A DNA stretch of 64,000 nt from an uncultured Winogradskyella sp. (GTDB taxonomy: Bacteria > Bacteroidota > Bacteroidia > Flavobacteriales > Flavobacteriaceae): positions 186,001-250,000 of the forward strand of contig NZ_CANMIW010000004.1 in assembly GCF_947498005.1 (NCBI RefSeq), given 5' to 3'. Numbering within the stretch: position 1 is the first letter of the stretch; each line of letters opens with the position of its first letter. A program made the position numbers and the translations under genes. Below the pieces are notes generated by a model that did not search any database, was not told where the DNA came from, and saw nothing but the letters and a program-made list of their open reading frames with translations. This document shows, piece by piece, positions 24,749 through 33,829 of this stretch.

Positions 24749-26218
24749 TTAAAGTTGCTTTAGAAATTGTTCGGCGTTGTTAAAATGGTTTTCTAAAGTC
24801 TCTTTTTTCATTCTATCTAAATTGCCCAAAAGCATACCTAGTCTCGGATTGCCTGCGAAGAAATCGCGATGCTTGTCCATAAACGTCCAGAATAAACCGT
24901 CCCAAGTGGCTTGCCAATCGCCTTTAGAATAGTTGCTCATTTTCATAATGTAATGGCTGCTACTGATGTACGGTTTTGTAGACATTAAACCACCATCTGC
25001 AAACAAACTCATGCCGTACACATTGGGTACCATAACCCAATCGTAAGCGTCTATAAATAGTTCCATAAACCATTGGTAAACCTCGTCTGGATGAAATTCG
25101 CAGAGCACCATAAAATTACCGAGTAGCATTAAACGCTCTATATGATGGGCGTAGCCTGTTTTTAATACTTTTTTAATAACGTCGTCAATGGGTTTAATTC
25201 CTGTGGTGCCATCATAGAATGAGGCTGGTATTTTCTTATCAAAATTCCAAAAGTTTTTTGTGCGTTCTTCTGTGCCTTTTACTTCGTAAACGCCTCTTAT
25301 AAATTCGCGCCAACCTAATATTTGGCGCACAAAACCTTCTAAAGAATTTAACGGGACGTCATTAGATTTGGCATAATCAATGGCCTTTTCTATAACGTCC
25401 ATTGGATGTAGCAACCCAACATTGATAAGAGGCGAGAGGATGCTATGATTTAAAAAGTGTTCTTCCTTAACAATGGCATCTTCATAAGGTCCAAATTCAT
25501 GAAAACGTTGTTCAAAAAACTGATGTAACCATTCTTCTGAAGATTTAAAATCAATAGGATAAATTACAAAATCATTCAGTTCGCCATAATGCGCGCTAAA
25601 ATTTGAATTGACATAAGTTTTAGCTTCTTTGTGATACGCTGTTTTATCAGGAAAATGAATATGTGGTGGTGTTTTGTCCTTTGGGTATTTCTTTCGATTA
25701 TCTGAATCGTAGGTAAGTTTACCACCTTCAGGTTCGCTATTAACTATTAAAATATCACGTTCCTTACGTTGCTGCTTGTAAAAAGAGGTTTGAAAGAATT
25801 TCTTTTTGGAAGGTTTAAAAAATGAACTTAAGTCCTCTTTCGTATTTATGAATAGTGGATTTTCATACCATTCAATATCTATAGCTTTAGCAGCGGAATT
25901 TATATGTTTTTGAAGCCAATTATCAGTTGGGTCAATTATGCGAAGCTTTTCTAAACCATCTTCAATAAGCTTTGCTATCAGTTGCCTAACATCAGATTGT
26001 TTTGTCTTGGCTTCAATATAATTTACGGTTTTATCTTGGGTTTTGAGATAATTCGCATAGGCTTTCATGGACGCTCTGTGAAAGGCAATTTTTTGCTTGT
26101 GGAATTTGTATTGATTAAAGAATAAGAATTCTTCAATTAAATAAATATCAGCATTTACTTTAAGAATGGGTGCATCCTTAAATAATTGATGTGGAAATAT
26201 GAGTATGGCTTCTTTCAT
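24749..26218 (-). CDS. FeS-BCP-type photolyase/cryptochrome homologue without cluster cysteines
   Basis: 489 aa, of the bacterial (6-4) photolyase/CryB group (PhrB of Agrobacterium, CryB of Rhodobacter): ILIFPHQLF start, YAHHIERLMLLGNFM, WVMVPNVYGMSLFADGG and STKPYISSSHYI. Known members bind a [4Fe-4S] cluster through four Cys. Here only one Cys exists in the whole protein (C373), at a non-ligand position: by alignment from memory, the ligand sites read Pro343 and Ser431, and the loop after MSNY is about ten residues shorter. FAD-binding regions look intact. It likely keeps light activity without the cluster. Three-base gap from CRY-DASH. Confidence 0.9.
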   Translation of the reverse strand: MKEAILIFPHQLFKDAPILKVNADIYLIEEFLFFNQYKFHKQKIAFHRASMKAYANYLKTQDKTVNYIEAKTKQSDVRQLIAKLIEDGLEKLRIIDPTDNWLQKHINSAAKAIDIEWYENPLFINTKEDLSSFFKPSKKKFFQTSFYKQQRKERDILIVNSEPEGGKLTYDSDNRKKYPKDKTPPHIHFPDKTAYHKEAKTYVNSNFSAHYGELNDFVIYPIDFKSSEEWLHQFFEQRFHEFGPYEDAIVKEEHFLNHSILSPLINVGLLHPMDVIEKAIDYAKSNDVPLNSLEGFVRQILGWREFIRGVYEVKGTEERTKNFWNFDKKIPASFYDGTTGIKPIDDVIKKVLKTGYAHHIERLMLLGNFMVLCEFHPDEVYQWFMELFIDAYDWVMVPNVYGMSLFADGGLMSTKPYISSSHYIMKMSNYSKGDWQATWDGLFWTFMDKHRDFFAGNPRLGMLLGNLDRMKKETLENHFNNAEQFLKQL

Positions 26219-26221
26219 TCT

Positions 26222-27529
26222 CTAAAATAATTTGGGTTGTAACCATAAACTTCTAAATGTTCTATTTGCGTCATAACGTTCAGCTTGTAATTCAACATTA
26301 AATGTTCTGTCTCTTGGGTCGTTGCCAACACCAGCCACGTACATCCAATTGCCATAGTTGCTGTGCACGTCATAATCTATGAGTAAAGACTCAAAATAGG
26401 CGGCACCAATACGCCAATCTAATTTTAATGTTTTGGCAAAATAGGATGCCACATTTTGGCGTCCTCTATTGCTCATCCAACCGGTTTCTTTGAGTTCAAT
26501 CATATTAGCGTTTACAAATTCTGATGTGGTTTCGCCATTAATCCATTTATCAATCTGGGTTTGGTTTGAGGACCAGTCGTATTCCTTTTGAAGTATGCCT
26601 TCTAACTTAAAGATTTGGTTGCCATGTTTTAAGGACACATATTTAAAATAATCACGCCAAATGAGTTCAAAAATGAGCCAATAGGTTGATTGATTTCTGA
26701 AGCATTCGTTTTCAAATTTTTTCACTTGCCCATAAATTGTTCTGGCTGAGATGCAACCATTTGCTAGCCAAGGCGAAAATTTAGAACTGTAGTCAACACC
26801 AACTAAACCGTTTCTCGTTTTTTTATAAAATCCTAATTTTTTAGTGTTGAAAAAATAATCCTCGAGACGTTTATTAGCTTCGGTTTCGCCACCTTTAAAA
26901 GGAAAAGCTGAATGCGGATGGGTTTCAAAATGGTCGAAACCTAAATCGTGAAGTGTTGGGATTTTAGTGTTGTTGGTAATCCGATTGTTTTCTGGATATT
27001 TTTTAGGTTGTAATTCTGGGCGAATGGCAACATATTTCTCAAGTTTTTTTCTAAAGTTGGTAAAGACTTGAGGTGTTTGTTCAATTTTGAAATTGAGGTC
27101 TTCGGGATGGTATAAAAACTGATTGTAAACAGAGTGCCAGTTAATAGAACTCAATTTTGATTTAACAGCATTTTCCGATTCTAATTCTTCTGACGTCCAT
27201 TCCTTTTGAAGAAATATTGAATTGATATTATAAGTTTTACAAAGCTCTGGAATAATAACTTGTGGTTCTTTAGAATAAACTAATAAATCAATATTTAAGT
27301 TGTTGAGTTGCGCTCTTAAATCTTGTACAGATTCAATTAAAAATTTCGCTCTAAATTTCTCGGTTTTTTTAAATCCGAATTTGTCAATAGTAAAGTGATA
27401 AGGATTAAAGCAATACACAGCTATAATTGGATTACCGTTTTTTTGAGCTTCATTTAAAACGGCATTATCTATGGTTCTTAAGTCGTTTCTAAACCATATT
27501 AAGTTGCTATTGTTTTCTGTTTTTTGCAT
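26222..27529 (-). CDS. DASH-type cryptochrome
   Basis: 435 aa. [14 protein letters not shown] opens the antenna domain; [19 protein letters not shown] with DPRDR at 404-408 is the CRY-DASH signature. CRY-DASH proteins bind FAD and methenyl-THF and repair dimers in single-stranded DNA; some act as sensors. The start codon lies inside the coding region of the small DUF2256 gene in another frame, so translation is coupled. Fourth member of the photolyase family in this island. Confidence 0.94.
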   Translation of the reverse strand: MQKTENNSNLIWFRNDLRTIDNAVLNEAQKNGNPIIAVYCFNPYHFTIDKFGFKKTEKFRAKFLIESVQDLRAQLNNLNIDLLVYSKEPQVIIPELCKTYNINSIFLQKEWTSEELESENAVKSKLSSINWHSVYNQFLYHPEDLNFKIEQTPQVFTNFRKKLEKYVAIRPELQPKKYPENNRITNNTKIPTLHDLGFDHFETHPHSAFPFKGGETEANKRLEDYFFNTKKLGFYKKTRNGLVGVDYSSKFSPWLANGCISARTIYGQVKKFENECFRNQSTYWLIFELIWRDYFKYVSLKHGNQIFKLEGILQKEYDWSSNQTQIDKWINGETTSEFVNANMIELKETGWMSNRGRQNVASYFAKTLKLDWRIGAAYFESLLIDYDVHSNYGNWMYVAGVGNDPRDRTFNVELQAERYDANRTFRSLWLQPKLF

Positions 27530-27648
27530 CTGTCACTACAATATTTAACGTGTTCCCAATCGCGTTCCCATTTTTTGCGCCATGTAAAAGGGCGATTACA
27601 AACAAGGCAAAGCTTTGTTGGAAGATTTTCCTTTTTTACACCTCTCAT
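27499..27648 (-). CDS. DUF2256 small zinc-ribbon-like protein (49 aa)
   Basis: Reading from the ATG at 27648 gives 49 codons. Two Cys pairs, C14/C17 (LCLVC) and C37/C41 (CSDRC), plus [14 protein letters not shown] match DUF2256, a predicted zinc-binding family frequently found beside cryptochromes. Its ATG overlaps the stop of the SDR gene (ATGA), and its last 31 bases overlap the start of CRY-DASH in a different frame. Function unknown. Confidence 0.9.
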   Translation of the reverse strand: MRGVKKENLPTKLCLVCNRPFTWRKKWERDWEHVKYCSDRCKKQKTIAT

Positions 27649-29063
27649 TTTTTTACCAAAGCGTTAATCATACCATTAAAAACAAAAGCATGAAACGGTA
27701 AAACAGCATACCAATACAAACGTCCCCAAATCCCTTTAGGTCTAAAAACCGCACGTTGGTGTAACTGGTCGTCTACAATTTTAAACTCTAACCAAGCCTC
27801 GCCAGGCAATCGCATTTCTGCAAACAATAAAAGTCGTTTTTCTTCTTTGTTGGCATATAAAACGCGCCAAAAATCTAATGCATCGCCAGCCTCTAAATAC
27901 GTATCGCTTGTTCGGCCGCGTCTTAAACCAACACCACCAAAAAGCTTATCCATGTAACCTCTAATTTTCCACAAACCATTAAAGCTGTACCAACCATTGC
28001 GGCCACCAATAGCCCAAATTTTGTTCAGTGTAAATGCTTCGTCTGTCACTTTACGTTGTTTGACATCTTTAAAACAGCCAAATTTTGGTAGCTCTATATG
28101 CTTAGATAATTGGTCTTTAAATCGTCCGCTACTCACGGCATCTTTCCAACTCGATATTACAGCGTTTTGTTCAATTTTCTGAAAGGCTAAATCCACAGCT
28201 GTTTTGTAATCCATAGGTTCAATACCTATAATGCCGTTGATGTTACTGGGTTTTCCAATCACTTCAACCTTCATACTATCGACTAATGCGGCTGCTAGTT
28301 TAAACGATGTAGAGGTTACAAAGTACAACCAATACGACGAGAGTTTTGGTGTTAATACAGGAAGCGTTACAATGTAACGTTTGAGGTCTCTAACTTCAGC
28401 AAATTGAAGTAGCATTTCCTTGTACGTCAAGACTTCTGGACCAAAAATATCATAAGCATTATTGTAGAGTTCTGTTTTGCCTAAGCCACCTGCTAAAAAG
28501 TTGAGCACATCACGAACGGCTAAAGGTTGTGTTTTGGTATTGAGCCATTTTGGAGTAATCATAAATGGTAGTTTTTCTACGATATCTCTTATGATTTCAA
28601 ATGATGCGCTACCACTACCAACAATAATGCCTGCTCTAAATGTTGTGAGTGCATAGGTTTCAGATTTTAAAGTGTTCTCTACCTGTAGTCTCGATTTTAA
28701 ATGTTTAGATAAGGAAGCATCATTAACAATGCCACTTAAAAAAAGCACTTGTTTACAGTCGGTAGGTTCAACAAGGTCTTTAAAATTTTGAGCACATTGT
28801 TGTTCTAAATCCTCAAAATCATCTGAACTTGTGGACATGGAATGAATCAGATAATAAGCAGCATCGATGTCTTTAGGAATTTCAGCATCTTCAGGTTTTA
28901 AGAAGTCTACTTTAATAAAAGAACATAAAGGATGGTCTTCGATTTCATCTGGAATACGGTTTAAATCACGCACACAACAAACCAACTCATGCTCATCTTC
29001 AAGCAATTGAAGTGCCAGTCTTTTGGCAATATAGCCAGTTGTACCTGTGATTAATATGCGCAT
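27645..29063 (-). CDS. SDR-family NAD(P)-binding protein with DUF2867 C-terminal domain
   Basis: 472 aa in two parts. Residues 1-300 are an atypical SDR ([19 protein letters not shown], GxxGxxG variant) with a [15 protein letters not shown] segment. Residues 320-472 are DUF2867, an SRPBCC-like domain ([48 protein letters not shown]) ending in a hydrophobic helix. Substrate unknown. It overlaps its neighbours on both sides: ATGA with DUF2256, and its start shares a base with the flavin reductase stop. Confidence 0.88.
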   Translation of the reverse strand: MRILITGTTGYIAKRLALQLLEDEHELVCCVRDLNRIPDEIEDHPLCSFIKVDFLKPEDAEIPKDIDAAYYLIHSMSTSSDDFEDLEQQCAQNFKDLVEPTDCKQVLFLSGIVNDASLSKHLKSRLQVENTLKSETYALTTFRAGIIVGSGSASFEIIRDIVEKLPFMITPKWLNTKTQPLAVRDVLNFLAGGLGKTELYNNAYDIFGPEVLTYKEMLLQFAEVRDLKRYIVTLPVLTPKLSSYWLYFVTSTSFKLAAALVDSMKVEVIGKPSNINGIIGIEPMDYKTAVDLAFQKIEQNAVISSWKDAVSSGRFKDQLSKHIELPKFGCFKDVKQRKVTDEAFTLNKIWAIGGRNGWYSFNGLWKIRGYMDKLFGGVGLRRGRTSDTYLEAGDALDFWRVLYANKEEKRLLLFAEMRLPGEAWLEFKIVDDQLHQRAVFRPKGIWGRLYWYAVLPFHAFVFNGMINALVKK

Positions 29064-29701
29064 TATTTTTTTGAGTTTATAAGTTCTGTTTTCGGTCTTT
29101 GGTAGTCTAAGCGTGTTTTTAATTCTGGAATAGCATAACCATCCAAACCATTGATAGTTGCCACATTCCCTTTAGAAAGGTTAACAAAACCATCGTCGCT
29201 TAACAAGGTATCTTGTATGTATAGTTTTTCAATTTTACCAATGACCAAAATAGTATTGTTAGCCGCAATAGGATATTCTTCTACAAATTGCATGGCCAAT
29301 TGCAGCGGTGCATTTTTTACAAATGGCGCTAAAAAATTAGCTTTATATTCTTCTGTTAAATGCGTGGCATCAAATTCTGATATGTGTGAATCGTATTTTG
29401 CAGAAGTGTGATGAGCATCTTCTATAATTTCAGAATGAATGTGATTTATAGTGTATTTTCCTGTTGTTTTTAAGTTAGAATAGGTGTTACGTGTGACAGT
29501 TGTAGGTCTTAAAAAGAAACCTAACAATGCAGGATTAGAACCTAAATGCGTCACAGAACTAAACACAGCAACATTACTAATCCCGTCTTCACTTTTAGTA
29601 CCAATGAGGTTTGCCGATTTATAACCAGAACAACTGTTAATGAGGTTAATTCGGTAGAGGTGTTCCATCTTGTCGATGTCGTCACTGGTAAATTCTATCA
29701 T
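29063..29701 (-). CDS. Flavin reductase family protein
   Basis: 212 aa FMN-binding split-barrel protein (LIGTKSEDGISNVAVFSSVTH, PALLGFFLRPTTVTRNTYSN, TGKYTINHIHSEI). Such proteins use NAD(P)H to reduce FMN/FAD or bind FMN as a sensor domain. In a cluster of four flavin photolyases it could supply reduced flavin; this is inference from context. It is directly adjacent to the AarF gene (no gap). Confidence 0.88.
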   Translation of the reverse strand: MIEFTSDDIDKMEHLYRINLINSCSGYKSANLIGTKSEDGISNVAVFSSVTHLGSNPALLGFFLRPTTVTRNTYSNLKTTGKYTINHIHSEIIEDAHHTSAKYDSHISEFDATHLTEEYKANFLAPFVKNAPLQLAMQFVEEYPIAANNTILVIGKIEKLYIQDTLLSDDGFVNLSKGNVATINGLDGYAIPELKTRLDYQRPKTELINSKK

Positions 29702-31012
29702 TTATAAATTTTTGAAGTTATTGATTTTAACGTCTTTAGATTTTAAATCGAACATTAAATTATACAGTCCAAAAAACGTTCTGTTAATATAAATAAAGTG
29801 TTTAGAACCTCTATTACCATTCATATTTCTAAGTTCAGTGCTTTTGGAATAACGTTGTCCCATTTCTGAAATTTGATTGAAAAACTCTGGATTCGAAAAA
29901 TCGAATGTTTCAACATGAAATGGTTTGGTAAACAAGCTTAACAACTCATGAAACATAGCACTAAAGAATTTCAGCTCTTCTTCGGAATCATCTTGTCTTA
30001 AAATTTCTAACTCATAAAGTTTTTCGGTAAACAATTTAGGATTCTCGATGCATTCCTTTTCGGCTAATTCAAAATACGGAATGTAGAATTCTTCCGGAAT
30101 TGTTTTCATACAACCAAAATCGAGTGCAATTAAATCGACTGATTCAGAAATTAAGAAGTTGCCAGGATGTGGGTCTGCATGTACTTTTCTAAGATTATGA
30201 ATTTGAAACATGTAAAAATCCCAAAGGGCTTGGCCTAGCTGATTCGCTAAAGCTTCATCCGTATTATGTGCTACAAATTCAGACAGGTGTTCGCCTTTCA
30301 TGTAGTCCATTGTAATAATGCGTTCAGACGACAATTCTGAATAATACTTAGGAAACTTTAAATTAGGAATATGTTTGCAGGCGTCTGCAACGGCCTTACT
30401 TTGCTCAATTTCTAAGATGTAATTGGTTTCTTCTGTGAGTTTGTTTTCAACCTCCTTAAAGTATTTATCAGAATCTTTCCCTTTAATATTAAACATCTTA
30501 ATAGCAATGGGTTTAACCAAGGCTAAGTCTGATGCAATACTTTCCGCAACTCCAGGATATTGGATTTTCACAGCAAATTTTTTCCCATTCTTCTCTGCAA
30601 TATGGACTTGGCCAATACTGGCAGCATTAACTGAAGTTGCGTTGAAAGTATCAAATAAATCTTCGGGATGTTTCCCAAAATATTTTTTAAAGGTTTTTAT
30701 AACTAAGGGTGGCGATAATGGTGGTACAGAAAATTGAGATAAGGAGAATTTTTCAACATAAGCCTGAGGCAAAATGCTTTTTTCCATGCTCAACATTTGC
30801 GCTACTTTTAAAGCACTTCCTTTTAATGTTTTTAAGCTATCGTAAATATCTTCGGCGTTATTTTGATTAAGTCGTTCTTTGGCATCTTCTTTAGAATTAA
30901 CCATTTTATCGCCATAATATTTTAGGTAATTAACACCAACTTTTGCACCAGTAGATACCAATTTAGTGGCTCTAGAAATTTTAGTAATTGGTATGCTGTC
31001 TATAGTTTTCAT
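29702..31012 (-). CDS. AarF/ABC1/UbiB-family atypical kinase
   Basis: 436 aa. The ABC1 signature LKGSALKVAQMLSMEKS (near residue 60) and INRTFFG are present. Kinase-like elements include FAVKIQYPGV (Lys of the ATP site), HADPHPGNFLI and IALDFGCMK. UbiB proteins assist quinone/isoprenoid lipid metabolism; bacterial homologues near light genes may act on pigments or membrane lipids. It sits five bases after the tetR gene. Confidence 0.92.
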   Translation of the reverse strand: MKTIDSIPITKISRATKLVSTGAKVGVNYLKYYGDKMVNSKEDAKERLNQNNAEDIYDSLKTLKGSALKVAQMLSMEKSILPQAYVEKFSLSQFSVPPLSPPLVIKTFKKYFGKHPEDLFDTFNATSVNAASIGQVHIAEKNGKKFAVKIQYPGVAESIASDLALVKPIAIKMFNIKGKDSDKYFKEVENKLTEETNYILEIEQSKAVADACKHIPNLKFPKYYSELSSERIITMDYMKGEHLSEFVAHNTDEALANQLGQALWDFYMFQIHNLRKVHADPHPGNFLISESVDLIALDFGCMKTIPEEFYIPYFELAEKECIENPKLFTEKLYELEILRQDDSEEELKFFSAMFHELLSLFTKPFHVETFDFSNPEFFNQISEMGQRYSKSTELRNMNGNRGSKHFIYINRTFFGLYNLMFDLKSKDVKINNFKNL

Positions 31013-31017
31013 AAGCT

Positions 31018-31674
31018 CTATTTGGTTTGCATTTTTTCTTTGTATAAAAATTTACCAAAGTCGATAATGCTTTTTAAGGGTGTTGTGTCTATTAAATCGA
31101 AACTAGTTTTTAACGATTTTTCTATAAAAATATCGGTCTTTTCGAATGAAGACGATGCGTCGTCCATCCAAAATCTTAGTGTGACTAACAATTGAATCCA
31201 AGCAGATTCTTTTAAAGCTTTATTCTGTATTTTTTCTAACTTTTCTTGTTTTAAATCAATAGTCTTAATGTCTAAGTGTGCCACGTAATTAGTGAAGCTG
31301 TTTTTTAAATGTTTTAAAACCTTTAAAGTCTCTAATTTGTTATTGCTAGCATTTAAAGCATGAATTACATAACTTCTATTAGCTGTTAAAATTTCAAAGA
31401 AGGTATAATAGAAACTCAGCATTTTGTTTCTGGCATCAAAAGAATGATAATCTTCACTTTTCTCAAGATTAGCAATAGTGTGGTCAAAAAATATTTGGAA
31501 TATAGATTGCTCTAGTGCTTCAAAAGATCCAAAGAATTCATAGAATTTTTGTTCTTCAAAATTATTGTCTTTTGCGAATGCATAGACCGATTTTGGCTTG
31601 TGGTTATGTGTTAAAACATAATCCATATAAAATTCGATTACGTCAGATTGTTTAAATGCCTTCTTTTTTGCCAT
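31018..31674 (-). CDS. TetR/AcrR-family transcriptional regulator
   Basis: 218 aa. Residues 10-55 form the TetR-type helix-turn-helix in a reduced form (KQSDVIEFYMDYVLTHNHKP, VYAFAKDNNFEEQKFYEFFG), followed by an all-helical ligand domain. It is the first gene of the proximal island operon, so it is likely autoregulated and may control both island operons through the shared inverted repeat. Ligand unknown. Regulators of flavobacterial photolyase clusters are often B12-binding MerR proteins; none is seen here. Confidence 0.85.
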   Translation of the reverse strand: MAKKKAFKQSDVIEFYMDYVLTHNHKPKSVYAFAKDNNFEEQKFYEFFGSFEALEQSIFQIFFDHTIANLEKSEDYHSFDARNKMLSFYYTFFEILTANRSYVIHALNASNNKLETLKVLKHLKNSFTNYVAHLDIKTIDLKQEKLEKIQNKALKESAWIQLLVTLRFWMDDASSSFEKTDIFIEKSLKTSFDLIDTTPLKSIIDFGKFLYKEKMQTK

Positions 31675-31697
31675 AGTATATTCGTTTAAGAATGGTG

Positions 31698-31739
31698 TAA
31701 AGATAAATAATGTTTAATCATTTTTGGTAATAGTTAAAC
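31698..31739 (-). promoter_or_regulatory. Promoter and 28-bp inverted repeat of proximal island operon
   Basis: On the minus strand GTTTAA-N16-TTAAAC (31712-31739) precedes TATCTTTA (31698-31705), a near-consensus -7 element, by six bases, exactly as at 23.2 kb. The tetR ATG follows 23 bases downstream. No TTG is seen at the -33 distance, suggesting an activator or a different sigma factor. Confidence 0.62.
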
Positions 31740-31942
31740 AAAATTTAACAAGAATTTATTGCTTAGCTATTTTGTAACAGCTAAAGTGATGTTCTTAAAG
31801 ATACTGAATTGTAAGATCTATATTGATATAAAAGCATCTTCTTCCAGAAAACTAATTGGTATTTTAAGTTTTTATTAACAAATACAGCTTGGCTTTAGGC
31901 GTAATTTTATACCCATTATAAACACACTTAACACTATAAATT

Positions 31943-32788
31943 ATGAAGAAGTTATTACTATTTACATTTGCGTTAACTTTAATGTTTTCTGTAAATGCAC
32001 AAATTAAGACACCACAACCTAGTCCTGCTGCTAAGTTAGAGCAAGTAGTTGGTTTAACAGATGTTGCTATTGAATATTCTAGACCAGCAATGAACGGCAG
32101 AACAATTTTTGGAGACCTTGTACCTTACGGTAAATTATGGAGAACAGGAGCTAACAAAAATACGATGGTAACGTTTAGCGATGCTGTTGAAATAGGAGGT
32201 AAAGAGTTAAAAGCTGGTGCTTATGCCATTTTTGTTACACCTTCTGCAAAATCTTGGGAAGTGATTTTTTATACTGACACTAATAATTGGGGAACTCCAA
32301 AAGAAATTGATGAATCAAAGGTTGCGGCAAGAGTTACTGCTGAAGTTTATCCTATAGAAATGGATATTCAATCGTTTACAATTTCGGTAGATGATATCAC
32401 TAGTAGTTCTGCAGTTATTGGAATGATGTGGGAGAAGACTTATGTTGGGGTAGAATTTAAAGTACCAACTGATAAAACGGTTAGTGCTGCAATAGAAAAA
32501 GTAATGGCAGGACCATCTGCAAATGATTATTATGCTGCGGCAGTATATAATTTAGCTGAAGGAAAAGATATTAAGCAAGCTAAAGAATGGATGGATAAAG
32601 CGATTTCTATGATGGATAATCCTCGCTTTTATCAATTACGTAAGCAATCATTAATTTATGCAGCAACAGGAGATAAGAAAGGTGCGATTGAAATTGCTAA
32701 AAAATCTTTAGAAGGCTCTAAAGCAGCTGGTAATGCAGATTATATTAAAATGAATGAAGATTCTCTTAAAGAATGGGGCGCAAAATAA
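31943..32788 (+). CDS. DUF2911 domain-containing secreted protein with TPR-like C-terminus
   Basis: 281 aa with a signal peptide (LLLFTFALTLMFSVNAQ). The DUF2911 domain (about 25-170) has EYSRPAMNGRTIFG, LVPYGKLWRTGAN and FVTPSAKSWEVIF. The C-terminal 90 residues are helical with TPR-like spacing (AKEWMDKAISMMDNPRFYQL). Function unknown; exported. A second, shorter DUF2911 protein is encoded at 61.7 kb. It diverges from the island's tetR. Confidence 0.9.
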   Translation: MKKLLLFTFALTLMFSVNAQIKTPQPSPAAKLEQVVGLTDVAIEYSRPAMNGRTIFGDLVPYGKLWRTGANKNTMVTFSDAVEIGGKELKAGAYAIFVTPSAKSWEVIFYTDTNNWGTPKEIDESKVAARVTAEVYPIEMDIQSFTISVDDITSSSAVIGMMWEKTYVGVEFKVPTDKTVSAAIEKVMAGPSANDYYAAAVYNLAEGKDIKQAKEWMDKAISMMDNPRFYQLRKQSLIYAATGDKKGAIEIAKKSLEGSKAAGNADYIKMNEDSLKEWGAK

Positions 32789-32820
32789 TGCTCTAAACTT
32801 AATTTACATTTAGAATACTG

Positions 32821-32850
32821 AAAAACGCAGCTTAATATGTTGCGTTTTTT
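32821..32850. terminator. Bidirectional terminator
   Basis: Arms AAAAACGCA (32821-32829) and TGCGTTTTT (32841-32849) lie between two convergent genes; the A- and T-runs serve either strand. Confidence 0.8.
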
Positions 32851-32854
32851 GATT

Positions 32855-33829
32855 TTAATATTCTAAATCAATTAAATTTCTAACCTTGTCTAAAGTTCTA
32901 ATGAGTTCTTTACTTTTTTTAAACGGCATTATTGTGCTTTCCGTTTGATTGTCTCTGATTAGTTGGTTAAAATGCTCAATTTCGAAACTATACCCAATGG
33001 TTTTATAATTGAAGTTTATGTCTTCGGAATGACCTGTATGGTCAATTAATGTAACCGAAGAAGGCTCGTGAAAACGACTATTTATTTTTATAATACCCTT
33101 TTCACAATAAAATATTGCTTCGGTATTGGTTTCCTCTAATAAGGTACTTTTTAAACTTGCTTCTGCATTATTATATTTAAATAAGATATCGCATTTTGAA
33201 TCTGCTCCAGATTTAAAAAACTCTGCTTTAGCTTCAATTGATTTAGGTTTACCCAAAGTAGAAAGTGCTACAAAAATAGGGTAGATGCCAATATCTAATA
33301 AACTTCCGCCTCCAACAGATTTATCAAAAACTCTAGAGTTTTCATCATAGGTTGGATAGAATCCAAAATCTGCTTCAAGCTTTAATATTTCTCCAAAATG
33401 CTTTTGTTCAAGAATATCCAATACATAATTAAAATGTGGAAGAAAATTGGTCCACATGGCCTCCATTAATAAGGTGTTTTTTTCTTTTGAAAGTTGAATC
33501 ATTTCTTCAACTTCTTGTAAATTCATAGCGAATGGTTTTTCGCATAACACAGGCTTATTATGATTTAAGCATAAAGCAGTATGCGTTTTATGAAAACTAT
33601 GTGGTGTGGCAATGTAAATGGCATCAATGTTATTATCCATTACAAGTTCTTCATAACTTCCGTAAGCGACATTTGCATGATGCTGTTTTTTAAAGGCGTC
33701 TACTTTCTCAATATCCCTAGAAGCAATAGCGTAGAAATTACAGTTAGAAACCGCGTTTAAATCGGTAGCGAATTTAGAAGCTATTTTACCAGCTCCAATA
33801 ATTCCCCAATTGATAGTTTTAGAGGTCAT
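32855..33829 (-). CDS. Gfo/Idh/MocA family oxidoreductase
   Basis: 324 aa. The N-terminal Rossmann domain starts NWGIIGAGKIASKFA, with YIATPHSFH and the catalytic CEKPFAMN (EKP motif) after residue 85. The C-terminal domain includes GGGSLLDIGIYP. These enzymes oxidise or reduce sugar and polyol substrates with NAD(P); the substrate is not predictable. Its start touches the symporter stop (one-base overlap), suggesting it acts on the imported substrate. Confidence 0.93.
   Translation of the reverse strand: MTSKTINWGIIGAGKIASKFATDLNAVSNCNFYAIASRDIEKVDAFKKQHHANVAYGSYEELVMDNNIDAIYIATPHSFHKTHTALCLNHNKPVLCEKPFAMNLQEVEEMIQLSKEKNTLLMEAMWTNFLPHFNYVLDILEQKHFGEILKLEADFGFYPTYDENSRVFDKSVGGGSLLDIGIYPIFVALSTLGKPKSIEAKAEFFKSGADSKCDILFKYNNAEASLKSTLLEETNTEAIFYCEKGIIKINSRFHEPSSVTLIDHTGHSEDINFNYKTIGYSFEIEHFNQLIRDNQTESTIMPFKKSKELIRTLDKVRNLIDLEY

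Noticed and set aside
30423..30737. 104-codon plus-strand frame opposite the AarF gene
   Set aside because: Antisense shadow of a well-supported family gene, with no promoter or homology seen.
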